5,439 nucleotides of DNA from Acidobacteriaceae bacterium (GTDB lineage Bacteria > Acidobacteriota > Terriglobia > Terriglobales > SbA1). Position 1 is the stretch's first letter, and every line of letters begins with the position of its first letter. The stretch is from NCBI GenBank assembly GCA_003136335.1, contig PLEA01000464.1, positions 1-5,439 of the forward strand, given 5' to 3'. Positions 4,673 to 5,439 of the stretch are shown in pieces. Position numbers and translations under genes: made by a program. The notes below the pieces were generated by a model that saw only the letters and a list, made by a program, of their open reading frames with translations, was not told the DNA's origin and searched no databases.

Positions 4673-5439
4673 TTGTCTATTCAGTTCGCCGCGAGACTCA
4701 CGGCTTGCTTTGCGCTTGCCAGCCTCTTCACATCGCTGAGCGCCGCACAGCAGACCACGCCACCATCGAGCCCTGATTCGTCGACGCAAGCACCGCCACA
4801 GACGCCAGCGCAGGGTCAGGCTTCGCCTTCAGCACAGCAGCCGTCGGGGAACAAGGACAAGAAGGGCTCGGACACGAACGGCCAAAGCAAGAACTCAGGC
4901 ACATCGAACGACCGGCTTTTCTATACGCTGCCAAATTTCCTGAGCATCGAAAATACCGCGCAGGTTCCGCCCCTGACCACGAAGCTAAAATATGCCGTGG
5001 TAGCCCGAGGTACGTTCGATTACGTGCAATATCCATGGTGGGCTTTTCTGGCGGCCCTGAGTCAGGCGGAGGGCAGCGAGCCGGGCTTTGGTCAAGGCTG
5101 GGAAGCCTATGGAAAACGCTTTGGAACAGCCATTGCGGACGGAACCATCGAGAACTTTATGACCGGCGCCGTTCTGCCCTCGCTGCTGCACCAGGACCCA
5201 CGCTTCTTCCAGTCCAGCGAGGGCGGGTTTGGGAGGCGGAGTTTCTATGCGGTGAGCCGCATCTTTGTGACGCGTACCGACTCTGGTCGTTCGCAGTTCA
5301 ATTACTCGGAAATTGTTGGCAGCGCCATCTCGGCGGCCATCTCCACCTACAGCTATCATCCGCGGAGCACGTACATCAGCACGCCTTCCAATCCGCACAT
5401 GTTTGTTCCTTCCGATCGAACTTTAATTAACACCGCCAA
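4673..5439 (+). CDS. Exported protein of unknown function, partial (runs off the window)
   Basis: At least 255 residues are encoded and no stop occurs before the window end. The start is TTG 4673 with a GGGGGA ribosome-binding site six bases upstream (4662-4667); no ATG exists in frame nearby. Residues 1-25 are a signal peptide (Arg 8, hydrophobic 9-22, likely cut after SAA). Residues 26-80 are a low-complexity Pro/Gln/Ser/Thr linker turning Lys/Asp/Asn-rich. From about 81 a folded domain begins (RLFYTLPNFLSIEN), with FLAALSQAEGSEPGFGQG (125-142), then NFMTGAVLPSLLHQDPRFFQ (161-180) and VTRTDSGRSQFNYSE (199-213). I recall uncharacterised acidobacterial proteins with a LLHQDPRYF-type segment and a signal peptide, but no function. 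There is no obvious catalytic motif. It is probably envelope-associated, on the same strand as the receptor but separated by 183 bases with a terminator and promoter, so co-transcription is doubtful. Confidence 0.82.
   Translation, partial: MSIQFAARLTACFALASLFTSLSAAQQTTPPSSPDSSTQAPPQTPAQGQASPSAQQPSGNKDKKGSDTNGQSKNSGTSNDRLFYTLPNFLSIENTAQVPPLTTKLKYAVVARGTFDYVQYPWWAFLAALSQAEGSEPGFGQGWEAYGKRFGTAIADGTIENFMTGAVLPSLLHQDPRFFQSSEGGFGRRSFYAVSRIFVTRTDSGRSQFNYSEIVGSAISAAISTYSYHPRSTYISTPSNPHMFVPSDRTLINTA

Noticed and set aside
4985..5398. 137-residue minus-strand frame and the overlapping plus-strand frame at 5035-5430.
   Set aside because: Both are shadows of the TTG-initiated exported protein, whose frame has a signal peptide, linker and conserved-looking domain.

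Overview
The window looks like a piece of an Acidobacteriota (Terriglobia-like) chromosome. The main support is a large TonB-dependent-type outer-membrane protein with an N-terminal carboxypeptidase-regulatory-like domain (the Oar-like architecture expanded in that phylum), together with small exported proteins and palindromic intergenic elements of a kind I associate with those genomes. The taxonomic call is inference from gene content; no rRNA or housekeeping marker is present.

Layout: (1) Positions 1-603 carry the decayed 3' end of a group II intron. It holds the C-terminal part of the intron-encoded reverse transcriptase/maturase (about 268-528), then domain V (529-562) and domain VI (566-603), with an intron 3' end predicted after 603. 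No reverse transcriptase body and no 5' intron half are visible upstream. A 25-of-26-base inverted copy of the segment spanning the protein's stop codon and the start of domain V lies at 21-46. (2) Positions 604-808 hold no gene, but a strong hairpin (730-770) lies beyond the 3' end of the next gene. (3) A small minus-strand gene (809-1060) encodes a conserved-looking 83-residue cytosolic protein of unknown function. (4) Positions 1061-1411 form a divergent intergenic region with a cluster of short palindromes and a 10-base direct repeat. (5) A plus-strand pair follows: a small exported Cys/His protein (1412-1681), then the 911-residue TonB-dependent receptor (1754-4489), 72 bases apart and probably co-transcribed. 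(6) A terminator-like hairpin (4512-4540) closes that unit. An extended -10 promoter candidate (4612-4620) then precedes an exported protein with a low-complexity linker. It starts at TTG 4673 and runs off the end of the window.

The functional theme of regions 5-6 is the cell envelope. The receptor should sit in the outer membrane, and the two smaller products appear to be exported. The Cys/His motif in the small protein suggests, without proving, a metal-related role for the pair. I found no defence system, CRISPR array, tRNA or rRNA. The most distinctive signals are the intron remnant, which has an altered catalytic domain V but a well-preserved domain VI, its inverted partner fragment, and the four cysteine pairs in the receptor.
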